A stretch of DNA of 37,755 nucleotides from the IMG/VR virus record IMGVR_UViG_3300037516_000096, positions 1 through 37,755 of that record, one strand, 5' to 3'. Source of the stretch: a virus. Below the pieces are notes generated by a model. The model was not told the DNA's origin and ran no database searches. It saw nothing but the letters and a program-made list of their open reading frames with translations. Below are positions 25,322 to 33,002 of this stretch, piece after piece. Position 1 is the first letter of the stretch. Each line of letters opens with the position of its first letter. The translations under genes and the position numbers were made by a program.

Positions 25322-25873
25322 TTAGGGGGCTATAGACTCAATAATGTCTTGCATCTGGTGATAGTCGTAGTCGATAATTATCTTGTTACCGCCATAGGTT
25401 CGGGCTGTTCCAAAATCTACAATATCCCTAACCTCTTCTAGTTGATATATCTTGAAGTTGTGGAAGTAGAATTTGCAAGTCATCCCACCGATAGGAGCAT
25501 GGTTTCTGGCCCATACATTTATATCTTCAGCAGTTTCATCTCCACGGTCCATAAGCCTTAGCACTGATTCTTGAACTTTGATCATGCTTTCAGTTACATC
25601 ATTTTGGGTAGCATAAAAATAGTACAAAAGTTGTTCACATTTAATGTGTGGGAAAGGAGATCTTCTCATCCTAATTAGTCTGTCATATACAGCAACCACT
25701 CCTTGATAAGACGCTCTCTCTTGATTAATAACTACCCATTGCTCAGTTAAATCATCAAGTGTGTTTGGAAGAGTGGGGAAAAATGGTATTGCAATCTCTG
25801 TATTGTTAAATATTTTTTCTTGAAGGTATGTGTTTACCCATAGTCCTGGTGTGTTTAGTGTTGATGTTGACAT
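25322..25873 (-). CDS. Probable tail terminator / neck protein
   Basis: A 183-residue protein directly before the tail tube gene, the usual place of the tail terminator (gpU-like) protein that caps the tube and joins it to the head. Mixed alpha/beta content: LLYYFYATQNDVTESMIKVQ helix, then beta segments CKFYFHNFKIYQLEEVRDIV. No domain can be named with certainty. Its ATG overlaps the upstream stop (TAATG). Confidence 0.6.
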   Translation of the reverse strand: MSTSTLNTPGLWVNTYLQEKIFNNTEIAIPFFPTLPNTLDDLTEQWVVINQERASYQGVVAVYDRLIRMRRSPFPHIKCEQLLYYFYATQNDVTESMIKVQESVLRLMDRGDETAEDINVWARNHAPIGGMTCKFYFHNFKIYQLEEVRDIVDFGTARTYGGNKIIIDYDYHQMQDIIESIAP

Positions 25874-26547
25874 TATGATACCATCCCCGCACTTGCTACC
25901 CAGCGAGATCCAACAGACATTCCTGTTGGTCTGCCACCTCTTTTACCAGCAGCCAAGTTCTTCTTATAAACTGTTGGATTAGCAAAGTGTTTATCAATAC
26001 CGCTTGATCTTAAAAATGCTTGAGTAAAATATCTGCCGAAGAACATATCCCAAACATTTTCAAATTGTCCTTGTGTATTTCCTCCAGGGTTTTGAACAAC
26101 AACTGGTCTCTTTGTATATACAACTTGTCCACCAACCTCAAACCTTAAAGTCTCTCCATTAATTGGCTTAATAACAACTGGCTGACCAAGTTCCATAACC
26201 TTTGCCTTGTTTTCAAAAGGAACTCTTGATCCATCCTGAATAGTTTTTGATTGTTTAAAGTCTGACATAAATGATAAACCAAGGTTGCTTATAGTAAACT
26301 TAATGTCAAATAGTCTTGCTGATGAACTTCCTGATTGACCCCACTCATAAACATGATGAAGTGTGTCGTAGCCTACTCTTGCATTTGCATCAATAAATTG
26401 CGATGCTTGTTCTGCTACCACTGGTCCAAGATTTTTAAAAAAGGCAGACTTGCCAACTTGAACACCATCAACAAATCCTAGAGAGTACTCCATAATGTTG
26501 TCCATCTCTTTACGAAACTTCTTGCTATCCATTCTTACTTTAATCAT
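25873..26547 (-). CDS. Neck / head-tail connector protein, HK97 gp10-like position
   Basis: A 224-residue protein. The first 60 residues are helical and include MDSKKFRKEMDNIMEYSLGF, as in HK97 gp10-like neck proteins. A beta-rich middle (KPINGETLRFEVGGQVVYTK) and a basic C-terminus (KKNLAAGKRGGRPTGMSVGS) follow. Its ATG overlaps the preceding stop (ATGA). It sits in the series of four small connector genes between capsid and tail tube. The exact neck role is inferred from position. Confidence 0.6.
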   Translation of the reverse strand: MIKVRMDSKKFRKEMDNIMEYSLGFVDGVQVGKSAFFKNLGPVVAEQASQFIDANARVGYDTLHHVYEWGQSGSSSARLFDIKFTISNLGLSFMSDFKQSKTIQDGSRVPFENKAKVMELGQPVVIKPINGETLRFEVGGQVVYTKRPVVVQNPGGNTQGQFENVWDMFFGRYFTQAFLRSSGIDKHFANPTVYKKNLAAGKRGGRPTGMSVGSRWVASAGMVS

Positions 26548-26990
26548 ACATCTACCGCCTGATTCTCAGATCTGCGTACGACAAGGTTATAATATTCAAT
26601 ACCGCCAAATGGTCCTACGAATGGCTCTTGTGTTGCAATTTCAAAGATTGTCGACTTGCCTGCTCTTGGTCCTGCTGTTTCTGTGTATATATGATTACAG
26701 TTTTTGTCACGAATATTTGTCAAAATAATGTTTGTCATTGAGTGAGGAGTATCTAAACTTGATATTCTAATGTCGGTCTTTACTCTTCCAATGAGAGATG
26801 TTTTCTGTGTAATGTTGACATTTGGAGTTATTTCTTCTTTGCCTGCGCCACCAACAGAATTAAAATTACCAGCAATAGTTTTATCTAGAACCCAAGTCTT
26901 TTTAACATTTCCATAAACCCCTTGATCAACAATTGGGTAGTAGACATCTGCTTGCATTGGGAATATAAAGTCTGGCTCTTCGCATATCAT
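26544..26990 (-). CDS. Probable head closure / connector protein
   Basis: A 148-residue beta-rich protein (ADVYYPIVDQGVYGNVKKTW, SLIGRVKTDIRI, IEYYNLVVRRSENQ), compatible with a small-barrel head-closure (stopper) protein. It overlaps both neighbours: its ATG lies in the stop of the 305-residue gene (TAATG), and its end overlaps the gp10-like gene by 4 nt. Specific family not confirmed by eye. Confidence 0.6.
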   Translation of the reverse strand: MICEEPDFIFPMQADVYYPIVDQGVYGNVKKTWVLDKTIAGNFNSVGGAGKEEITPNVNITQKTSLIGRVKTDIRISSLDTPHSMTNIILTNIRDKNCNHIYTETAGPRAGKSTIFEIATQEPFVGPFGGIEYYNLVVRRSENQAVDV

Positions 26991-27907
26991 TAAATTATCC
27001 CTGGCTTGGTAATAGTCTTAACATACTTCTCCAGTATCTTATCTACCAAGAAGTTACCAGTACCATCAAACATTGTTTTATCAAACTGAATTCTAAACTG
27101 ATCTGTATTGTATGCAGTTACATATCTCTTGTAGTAGTCTAACTTTCCACACTTAAGATCTTCAATTAAAAGTTTTGAAGCATATTCGATATCTGCAGGA
27201 ACAGTTAAATATCCTTGGTCAACAACGATTGTGTAGTCATAGTTTTTAGGAAATCCTGTTCCATCATAACCATAGTATCCAAGATCTCCTCTTCCAGAAA
27301 TAAGGTTTGGTCCTGTTGATTCAGATCTGTTTAGTTGTCCAGAATAAACTTTTTGTATTGCAGTCTTGTCTGATGTTATTACATAATCATATTTATTTTC
27401 TTCTGGAGTCGATCTGTCATAGACTAGTTCGTTATTCTCATATATCTTAAATACTCTGTAAGCCTTGTCCCATAAAGAGAAGTAGTCTGAGCCATTTCCT
27501 GTGCCAACAACTGTTACCTTTTTGTTATAAAATCCTTCTGCTACAAATGTGTCAATGATTGATCTTGCAACTAATTCTAATGTTGTATATTCAGCAATCT
27601 CAGATGCTGTTGTTCCTAGTGTGTTTGGATCTACATATGGTCTGATTAGTTCGTAGAACTCTTCGTAGATTAAAACTTCTGTCCCGCTAACAATTTTAAA
27701 AAGTTCAACTCTGTAATTATTGTCATATCTTCCAGGAAGAGAAATTTCTAAGTCATCTCCTGTAGATGAATCTAAAAAATCTATATCTTGTACTGAAAGA
27801 TCCGCCATATCTGTAACCCTTGCATAGATGTCTACATTGTTATACCCTGCTGGGACAACAAAGTTAACTGCAATTGTTTCGTATGGCGGAACCCTCAATA
27901 TCTCCAT
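26990..27907 (-). CDS. Head-tail adaptor with beta-sandwich N-terminal extension
   Basis: A 305-residue protein. The C-terminal 80-100 residues (PADIEYASKLLIEDLKCGKL, then YYKRYVTAYNTDQFRIQFD) are helical and resemble the gp6/gp15-type adaptor that binds below the portal. The N-terminal 95 residues are beta-rich (VNFVVPAGYNNVDIYARVTD, NYRVELFKIVSGTEVLIYEE) like a small Ig-type sandwich. If so, the adaptor carries an extra domain exposed near the neck. It starts 3 nt after the stop of the Glu/Pro/Val-rich gene and ends in a TAATG overlap. Confidence 0.6.
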   Translation of the reverse strand: MEILRVPPYETIAVNFVVPAGYNNVDIYARVTDMADLSVQDIDFLDSSTGDDLEISLPGRYDNNYRVELFKIVSGTEVLIYEEFYELIRPYVDPNTLGTTASEIAEYTTLELVARSIIDTFVAEGFYNKKVTVVGTGNGSDYFSLWDKAYRVFKIYENNELVYDRSTPEENKYDYVITSDKTAIQKVYSGQLNRSESTGPNLISGRGDLGYYGYDGTGFPKNYDYTIVVDQGYLTVPADIEYASKLLIEDLKCGKLDYYKRYVTAYNTDQFRIQFDKTMFDGTGNFLVDKILEKYVKTITKPGII

Positions 27908-27910
27908 GAA

Positions 27911-28345
27911 TTACTTACCGAATTCCTTGGCAACTTCTTCTGGTGCTGCGATGCGGATATGTGATCTTGTCAACCACTTTTCTGCAGCAGCCTTTTCAAC
28001 AATATTATATCCACGGTAGACCTTGCCTACTTCTGACCATGTAACATTCTTTGTTGAGTAAAGAGCAACTGTTTCTTTCTTTTCTTCTGACTTTGCGCTT
28101 TTCTTTCTTGGGGCAGCCTTGACTGCTGTAGTAGCACCAATGACTCCGTTTGCTACTGATCCAAGTGCCTGAACTTCTTCAGGTGCTTCGTATGCAGGTG
28201 TTTCAACGACTGCCTGAGCAGGCTCTTCTACAACTGGAGTTTCTTCAATATGTTCTTCAACTGTTTCTTCAACAACTGGTGCTTCGTAAACTGGTGCTTC
28301 AAATACTGCTTCTTCTTCAATTGGATTATTATTCATATTTTCCAT
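27911..28345 (-). CDS. Head-associated protein with Glu/Pro/Val-rich repeats
   Basis: A 144-residue protein. Residues about 5-60 are low-complexity, with recurring VYEAPVVEE and YEAPEE-like units. A short basic patch follows (AAPRKKSAKSEEKK), then a compact C-terminal domain (LYSTKNVTWSEVGKVYRGYN, IVEKAAAEKWLTRSHIR). It is the first gene after the major capsid terminator and has its own promoter and strong AAGGAGG, so it should be abundant. A capsid-decorating or internal head protein is plausible, but I do not recognise the family. Confidence 0.65.
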   Translation of the reverse strand: MENMNNNPIEEEAVFEAPVYEAPVVEETVEEHIEETPVVEEPAQAVVETPAYEAPEEVQALGSVANGVIGATTAVKAAPRKKSAKSEEKKETVALYSTKNVTWSEVGKVYRGYNIVEKAAAEKWLTRSHIRIAAPEEVAKEFGK

Positions 28346-28362
28346 GATTCCTCCTTGTTAGT

Positions 28363-28371
28363 ATTATATCA
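28363..28371 (-). promoter_or_regulatory. Extended -10 promoter (TGATATAAT) after capsid terminator
   Basis: Minus-strand TGATATAAT lies 17 nt before the ATG at 28345, and the leader contains AAGGAGG. It begins just downstream of the capsid terminator and would restart transcription into the connector and neck genes. A 14-bp AT-only palindrome (28372-28385) abuts it. Confidence 0.65.
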
Positions 28372-28416
28372 TTATAAATTTATAAGGGGAGCAGGAGAAC
28401 TAACTCCCACTCCCCC
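28372..28416 (-). terminator. Rho-independent-type terminator after major capsid gene
   Basis: Minus-strand GGGGAGTGGGAG (28415-28404) pairs with CTCCTGCTCCCC (28397-28386) as a 12-bp stem with two central G-U pairs and a six-base loop, followed by TTATAAATTTAT. It starts 21 nt after the capsid stop codon. The tail is AT-rich rather than a pure U-run. Confidence 0.8.
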
Positions 28417-28436
28417 TAAATTTTACTGTTTACAGA

Positions 28437-29585
28437 TTATGCGTCTGAAGCAGCGTCAGCGAATGCGATAGCATCTTGTTCTTCCCATTGAATACCGAAG
28501 CGAACGAAGACTGTATATTCTACAGTGTCCTTCTTTGGCTTGTATTCACGGTTAACAGTGATATCACGCTGGAAGCCCCATACACGGTTCTGTGGGAATG
28601 TCAAGTCGACATATCCTGCAGGGTAGTAAGGAACTTCTTGTACGTCGATTCCTAGGACACGAGTTGTACGTGCTCCACCGAATGTCTGTGCTCCACCGTC
28701 AAGGTATGCCTGACGATTTGTTGGAGTACCGCCAGCCTGAGAAGCGAACGCTTCTGCGACTGCGTCTGCTAGAGTACCGTTGTTCTTAACGATTCCCTGG
28801 AATGCATCTGTACCAGCATAGAACTTCAAGTTAGACTTGATAGCACGATACTTGCGTGGCATTGCAAGAATGATGTTCTGCATTACATCTGTTGTCCAGG
28901 CGTTATTAGCGACTGTTACAACTGATTCATGAGCATCTCCGTCTGTCTTTACACGGTTTACGAATCCTTCCATAATTCCTAGGAATGCATCGTTACCTGA
29001 ACCTACACCATTAATGGCGAGATCTTCGATATCATTACCAAAAGCATTTGTCATCAAACGGACAATGTGATCTTCTAGTGCTGCACCTTCGATATTATCT
29101 TCTAGTGATTCTGATGAAACTTCCCAGTCAAGACGAATCTTCTTTGTAGTCAATTCAACCTTTGAGAATGTTGCACCTGCGTTTGTGTAATCGCCAACTG
29201 CTTGCGCTGCTGCACGAATTACACGCTCTCCGACGTTTACCTTTTCGAGTTCCATTGTATTGGCTCTCATAGTAACACGACGGCCATCTTTGGCGAGGAT
29301 TGTAGCATCCCACACGTAGTCAATAAAACGACGTGCTTGCTCTGGGCGGAGAATTCCGCTGCCAGCCTCACCTGAAGGATTTACTGCGTTTGGACCATCT
29401 GTAACTCCTGATAGTGCTGTTGGGATATTCCCCAAGACACCACCGTCAGTGTAATTACCTGGTACGTTTGAACCTGCATCTGATCCAGATGCGAATGCGC
29501 CCTGACCCTGATAGAGTCCTGGTGCAGTTCCGCCTAGGTTACCTGAAGTACCTGGCTGGTTCTTTTCTATATTTTGTTCCGACAT
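28437..29585 (-). CDS. Major capsid protein, HK97-fold type
   Basis: A 382-residue capsid subunit. The first 75 residues are Gly/Ser/Asn-rich and probably flexible. The body follows the HK97-fold pattern: a long helix (ALEDHIVRLMTNAFGNDIED), AINGVGSGNDAFLGIMEGFV, the P-domain-like AGTDAFQGIVKNNGTLADAV, and a final beta segment (VWGFQRDITVNREYKPKKDT, EYTVFVRFGIQW). It directly follows the protease-scaffold gene, the standard order. The ATG has AGGAGGTG at ideal spacing and the coding sequence is richer in G and C than its neighbours, consistent with the most abundant virion protein. A terminator follows the stop. Confidence 0.9.
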   Translation of the reverse strand: MSEQNIEKNQPGTSGNLGGTAPGLYQGQGAFASGSDAGSNVPGNYTDGGVLGNIPTALSGVTDGPNAVNPSGEAGSGILRPEQARRFIDYVWDATILAKDGRRVTMRANTMELEKVNVGERVIRAAAQAVGDYTNAGATFSKVELTTKKIRLDWEVSSESLEDNIEGAALEDHIVRLMTNAFGNDIEDLAINGVGSGNDAFLGIMEGFVNRVKTDGDAHESVVTVANNAWTTDVMQNIILAMPRKYRAIKSNLKFYAGTDAFQGIVKNNGTLADAVAEAFASQAGGTPTNRQAYLDGGAQTFGGARTTRVLGIDVQEVPYYPAGYVDLTFPQNRVWGFQRDITVNREYKPKKDTVEYTVFVRFGIQWEEQDAIAFADAASDA

Positions 29586-29606
29586 ATTGTCACCTCCTGT
29601 GATTTT

Positions 29607-30200
29607 CTAACTTAATAGATCGGCTGTTTTGAGGAAACTACCGCCCCATAGGGATTTTTCAACCGTTTCAGGTTGATTCTGTACTATCTCGCCGAGATCG
29701 CCAGACTTTCGAAAAGCAGTGTCGGCTTCCACAGCGTCAACTCTCTTTCCAAACTTATCAAATTCATTCTTTGCTGCAGCAATATCTTTTGCTACTTCTG
29801 TGAATGACTCTTTTACTACTTCAACGTCAACCTTTGAAGACTTAAGCATTTCTACTTCTGCCTGCAAAGACTTAACTGTTAATACTAGATCGCTAAAGGC
29901 TTTTTCAAGACCGTCATTTGTTTCTGTGACTGAATCCTGAATTACTTCATCTGACTTTGGAGCCATAGGCTTTTTCTTAGCCTCTGCCTCTTCATCGGCT
30001 GGAGTTTCTGCAGCATCTTCTTCAGTATCTTCTTCATCAGCGACTGGTGCTTTCGCAGCCTTCTCTGTTTCAGTTTCTTCTACTGCAGTTTCTACTGCAT
30101 CTGCTTTCACATCTGCCTCTGGAGCGACCTCTGACTTTGCTACTTCTACTGATGCTTCTGTTTCAATAACTTCTGCAACTGCTTCTGTTTTTTCTGTCAT
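29607..30200 (-). CDS. Nested scaffold protein from an internal start in the protease gene
   Basis: Within the protease gene an in-frame ATG (codon 252, at 30200) is preceded by a perfect AAGGAGGT (30215-30208) with 7 nt spacing. It is the only such site noticed inside a gene in this window. The product would be 197 residues: an acidic, Ala/Glu-rich N-terminus, then a coiled coil (LVLTVKSLQAEVEMLKSSKV, EVAKDIAAAKNEFDKFGKRV), the expected character of a capsid scaffold. This is like lambda Nu3 inside gene C. The arrangement means free scaffold could be made in excess over protease. The start signal is directly visible; use of it is inferred. Confidence 0.7.
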   Translation of the reverse strand: MTEKTEAVAEVIETEASVEVAKSEVAPEADVKADAVETAVEETETEKAAKAPVADEEDTEEDAAETPADEEAEAKKKPMAPKSDEVIQDSVTETNDGLEKAFSDLVLTVKSLQAEVEMLKSSKVDVEVVKESFTEVAKDIAAAKNEFDKFGKRVDAVEADTAFRKSGDLGEIVQNQPETVEKSLWGGSFLKTADLLS

Positions 30201-30953
30201 AGGTTGTACCTCCTTGTTAATCTTAGAAGTATTAATGCCTTTAGCACTATCAACTAAGAATTTTATCATTGTTGTTTTTTCACTATCCGTTTTTTCAACG
30301 AACCCTATATTTTTCATTGGCTCTCCAGAGATTGGGCTATTCTCGGATTCATTTTCTGATACAGTAACAATTCCAGACTCTGTATCCCAAAAAACATTTT
30401 CAATCACTGTGTTGTCACCCTTTACCATATCGACTCCATCAACTTTTTCTACGGAAATAATATTTGCAAACTGATTTGCTGGGGAATCTACAAGACTCAA
30501 CTCAACTAAATCGTATTCTTTAATAATTCTAATTTGTGTATCTGACTTCTCATCGTAACCGTCGTCCCACTTATTCATTCTTCCGCCAATTGAAAAACCA
30601 GTAAGAGTTCCGTCTAGAACTTTTTCCCAAGTATCTTGTGCACCCTTTGAAACATATGCAGATACAAATACTCCATTATAGAATTTCTTTGTTTCTGGAT
30701 CAAAGTACTTCTCTGCTTTAAAATTAACCATCTTACCAACTGCTAATGGTTGGTGCATTTCTCTAATGTTGCCTCTGAATTTTGCAAACGCATTCATTGA
30801 TGCTTCTGCTGTAACAATATCCATCTGCTTGTCTAGGTTGTCAAGGGATGCAAAACCTGATACGGTTCTACGTTCTTTATCCACCTTACTGAAAGGCAGA
30901 GAAAACCTTAGATTGTCACCTTCGGAATTCCAGTTGGCTTTAGAGATAGTCAT
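29607..30953 (-). CDS. Prohead protease (S78/HK97 type) fused to scaffold
   Basis: A 448-residue capsid maturation protease. The N-terminal domain has the S78 catalytic pattern: H67 in REMHQPLAVGKM, S121 in LTGFSIGGR, and E151 in EYDLVELSLVDSPANQ. The C-terminal 200 residues are a scaffold-like acidic and coiled-coil region that can also be made alone (see nested entry). The ATG at 30953 is chosen over a non-ATG start 11 codons earlier, because a -10 element (TATAAT, 30964-30969) lies between the two and because the conserved domain begins soon after. No Shine-Dalgarno precedes it and the leader would be only a few nucleotides. Portal and capsid flank it. Confidence 0.88.
   Translation of the reverse strand: MTISKANWNSEGDNLRFSLPFSKVDKERRTVSGFASLDNLDKQMDIVTAEASMNAFAKFRGNIREMHQPLAVGKMVNFKAEKYFDPETKKFYNGVFVSAYVSKGAQDTWEKVLDGTLTGFSIGGRMNKWDDGYDEKSDTQIRIIKEYDLVELSLVDSPANQFANIISVEKVDGVDMVKGDNTVIENVFWDTESGIVTVSENESENSPISGEPMKNIGFVEKTDSEKTTMIKFLVDSAKGINTSKINKEVQPMTEKTEAVAEVIETEASVEVAKSEVAPEADVKADAVETAVEETETEKAAKAPVADEEDTEEDAAETPADEEAEAKKKPMAPKSDEVIQDSVTETNDGLEKAFSDLVLTVKSLQAEVEMLKSSKVDVEVVKESFTEVAKDIAAAKNEFDKFGKRVDAVEADTAFRKSGDLGEIVQNQPETVEKSLWGGSFLKTADLLS
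30208..30215 (-). promoter_or_regulatory. Perfect internal Shine-Dalgarno for nested scaffold start
   Basis: Minus-strand AAGGAGGT, complementary to the 3' end of 16S rRNA, ends 7 nt before the in-frame ATG at 30200. In the protease frame it encodes KEV. The protease gene's own start has no Shine-Dalgarno, which makes this one stand out. Confidence 0.75.
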
Positions 30954-30963
30954 GGTAGTATAT

Positions 30964-30969
30964 ATTATA
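30964..30969 (-). promoter_or_regulatory. -10 element before protease gene
   Basis: Minus-strand TATAAT (preceded by CA, so not extended) ends 10 nt before the protease ATG at 30953. There is no Shine-Dalgarno in that gap. Expected leader length is about 3-4 nt. Confidence 0.45.
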
Positions 30970-30986
30970 TGCCCCTTTTTAAGCAT

Positions 30987-31003
30987 ATCTCAATTATTGA
31001 GAT
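30987..31003. repeat. 17-bp inverted repeat at the portal stop codon
   Basis: ATCTCAAT-A-ATTGAGAT is a perfect inverted repeat with 8-bp arms that contains the portal gene's TAA. It lies about 18 nt upstream of the protease -10 element. It lacks a U-run, so it is not a typical terminator. It could be an operator or an RNA hairpin at the mRNA end. Confidence 0.5.
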
Positions 31004-32580
31004 GATCGCCCTTCGCCTTTTGGATTTCTTCCAGCGATAGTAGCAGAACCATCTGATTGATTGTTGGTTCTTTCGGCGTCTCTTTCACGATCTGCTGGAT
31101 TATTTGTAGCCTCTGGCTTTGCAACAACTGGATCATCACCACCATCTCTTTGTGGCATTCCAAGAATAGTTCTTGCCTCATTAGGAACCATAATTTGATT
31201 CTTAACATAGCGCTCAAGGATCTGAGACTGAGCAATTTCATCAGTAAGTGTAAGTTCGTTGAACTTGAAATCTAGAATATCTGTCTTTTCACGAATGATC
31301 TTATTGATCATCTTGTTTAACTTATCCTGTGCTGGTCTTGAAACTTGCTCCTTAAATGTTCTATCCTGTGCCAATGCTGCTGCAATGTTTGATGAATCTC
31401 CCCCGCCAAGTTTAGACAATGGAACTTGGTGAGCAACCAAAATGTCGTCACGGTTTTGCTTACGGTATTCTTTAAATGAGCCTTCCTGAATTCCATTCTC
31501 AATTGGTTCCATCTTAAACTCAACCTTGTTACCATCTGAATCTCCTGGCAATGGGATGTAAAGAGTTCTGTGGTTTTGTCCCTTTAGGCCTGTCTGCAAG
31601 AATCTAAACATCTTGTCTTCTGCTTCTGCTGATAACTTTGCACCCTTAAGAGTTACAACGTATCTTGGAACAGCCTTGTTGCTAAAGAAATCAATGTTGT
31701 ACTGTGATGCAAGTGCGTCACCGTAAAGAGAGTTTATTGCTGCCAAGATGTCAGGTACTCCATAGAAAGTGTTTAGTGGAGAGTATGACTTAAAGTGAAT
31801 AATCTCGTTTGGTCTTGGATCTGTCCCTAGAGGGTTTGGATTAGACGCTCCAAAATTACGGAAGTAGACAACCTTGTTTCCAATTACTTGAACGAACCCA
31901 TCACGAAGTCTTCTGATTCTAATTGTTGTTGAAGGTATATGACCAACATATCCAATCTCTCCCTTAACAGTTCTTCCAACTTCTAGGTATGCATTACCAG
32001 TAGACTGAAGGTCTGTAAAAATTTTCTCCATAGTTGATGTAAATGAATCTTCTGTGTTTAAGGATTCTAGCCAATCTCTAACTTCAATCTTTGCTCTTTC
32101 AATTCTTTTTCTTGCTCTTCCGATTGCATCGTTGTCTGAAGATGACTCCAACTTTAACATTGTTCTTGCTGAAACCTCAAAGTCATAGCCAAGTCCAACA
32201 ATGTTTTCTACCTTTGCATCAATAGCAGCATGATTAGCAAATGATGTATCATAATAACTTGCTAGTTCATAAAGATTCCATGGTGGTGTAATAACATCAA
32301 ACAAACCATAACCATTTCTGTAAATAGTTCCTGGATTAATTTCTTTTGATCTTGCACCGTTGATACCAGTGCTCTCTGCCCTAGATGAATCAATGTATCC
32401 TTGTGTTACTTCTGTCTTTGATATTCTGCTTGCTCTTCGCTTAAAGTTATTTTCTAGTCCCTCGAAAAATTTTAGATCATCCCACGACTTATTGAATGGG
32501 TCTTGCTTAATAAAAGTATCATCTTCTGGTGCAAGTTCATCGATTCTTGCTGGGATTCTATATTCTGAATTATCTGACAT
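30994..32580 (-). CDS. Portal protein
   Basis: A 528-residue portal forming the ring through which DNA enters the head. It resembles PBSX/SPP1-type portals of actinophages: PPWNLYELASYYDTSFANHA, AYLEVGRTVKGEIGYVGHIP, NEIIHFKSYSPLNTFYGVPD (the clip/wing region), then QVPLSKLGGGDSSNIAAALA. The last 60 residues are polar and low-complexity. It starts in an overlap with the stop of the upstream small gene (TAATG) and is followed by the protease. The portal-protease-capsid order is standard for HK97-type head modules. Confidence 0.92.
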   Translation of the reverse strand: MSDNSEYRIPARIDELAPEDDTFIKQDPFNKSWDDLKFFEGLENNFKRRASRISKTEVTQGYIDSSRAESTGINGARSKEINPGTIYRNGYGLFDVITPPWNLYELASYYDTSFANHAAIDAKVENIVGLGYDFEVSARTMLKLESSSDNDAIGRARKRIERAKIEVRDWLESLNTEDSFTSTMEKIFTDLQSTGNAYLEVGRTVKGEIGYVGHIPSTTIRIRRLRDGFVQVIGNKVVYFRNFGASNPNPLGTDPRPNEIIHFKSYSPLNTFYGVPDILAAINSLYGDALASQYNIDFFSNKAVPRYVVTLKGAKLSAEAEDKMFRFLQTGLKGQNHRTLYIPLPGDSDGNKVEFKMEPIENGIQEGSFKEYRKQNRDDILVAHQVPLSKLGGGDSSNIAAALAQDRTFKEQVSRPAQDKLNKMINKIIREKTDILDFKFNELTLTDEIAQSQILERYVKNQIMVPNEARTILGMPQRDGGDDPVVAKPEATNNPADRERDAERTNNQSDGSATIAGRNPKGEGRSSQ

Positions 32581-32984
32581 TAGTCATCACTTCCATACTT
32601 TGCAATAGTGTCCTTGGCTGCTTGTACTGCTCCAAGGTCGTTCATTGAAGGAATTAGTCCTTCTGCTAGTCTTTGCTTCTGCTCAGAGTATTCTTCTTCT
32701 GAGATTCTAGTTAGTCCTGGTACAAAGATGCATTCGCCATCTCCTTCATCCCCGTAATATTTTGCAGCATCACGAAGTTTTGCAATCTGTGAGATGTCAC
32801 CACGCATTGATTCTATGTTTAAAACAGATCCAGTTCCGTCTGTAAACCACTTTCCACTAGCCTTTTTGTATACATACAGGCCCCATTCGTAGTGCTTCTC
32901 AATAACTTTTACACGGGATTCGCCAACTTGACCCTTCATCTTGGGCAATTGCTTACTCTTTTTTTTAGGATTTTCTACATTCAT
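32580..32984 (-). CDS. Small protein of unknown function upstream of portal
   Basis: A 134-residue protein with a very basic start (MNVENPKKKSKQLPKMKGQV) and an ordered body (HYEWGLYVYKKASGKWFTDG, ECIFVPGLTRISEEEYSEQK). I do not recognise a domain. The ATG at 32984 is preferred over the ATG two codons earlier, because a TGGTATACT promoter ends only 1 nt before that first ATG and 7 nt before this one, so a leaderless transcript would start here. It overlaps the portal start. Its position suggests a head or packaging accessory, but this is a guess. Confidence 0.7.
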   Translation of the reverse strand: MNVENPKKKSKQLPKMKGQVGESRVKVIEKHYEWGLYVYKKASGKWFTDGTGSVLNIESMRGDISQIAKLRDAAKYYGDEGDGECIFVPGLTRISEEEYSEQKQRLAEGLIPSMNDLGAVQAAKDTIAKYGSDD

Positions 32985-32991
32985 AACCATA

Positions 32992-33000
32992 AGTATACCA
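32992..33000 (-). promoter_or_regulatory. Extended -10 promoter (TGGTATACT), leaderless, head operon
   Basis: Minus-strand TGGTATACT ends 7 nt before the ATG at 32984 and follows directly on the stop of the LamG protein gene. It would drive the small gene and the portal. No Shine-Dalgarno is present. Confidence 0.6.
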
Positions 33001-33002
33001 TA

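Noticed and set aside
32985-32990. Start of the pre-portal gene at the ATG at 32990
   Set aside because: The -10 element ends only 1 nt before it, so that codon would not be transcribed. The ATG at 32984 fits a leaderless transcript.
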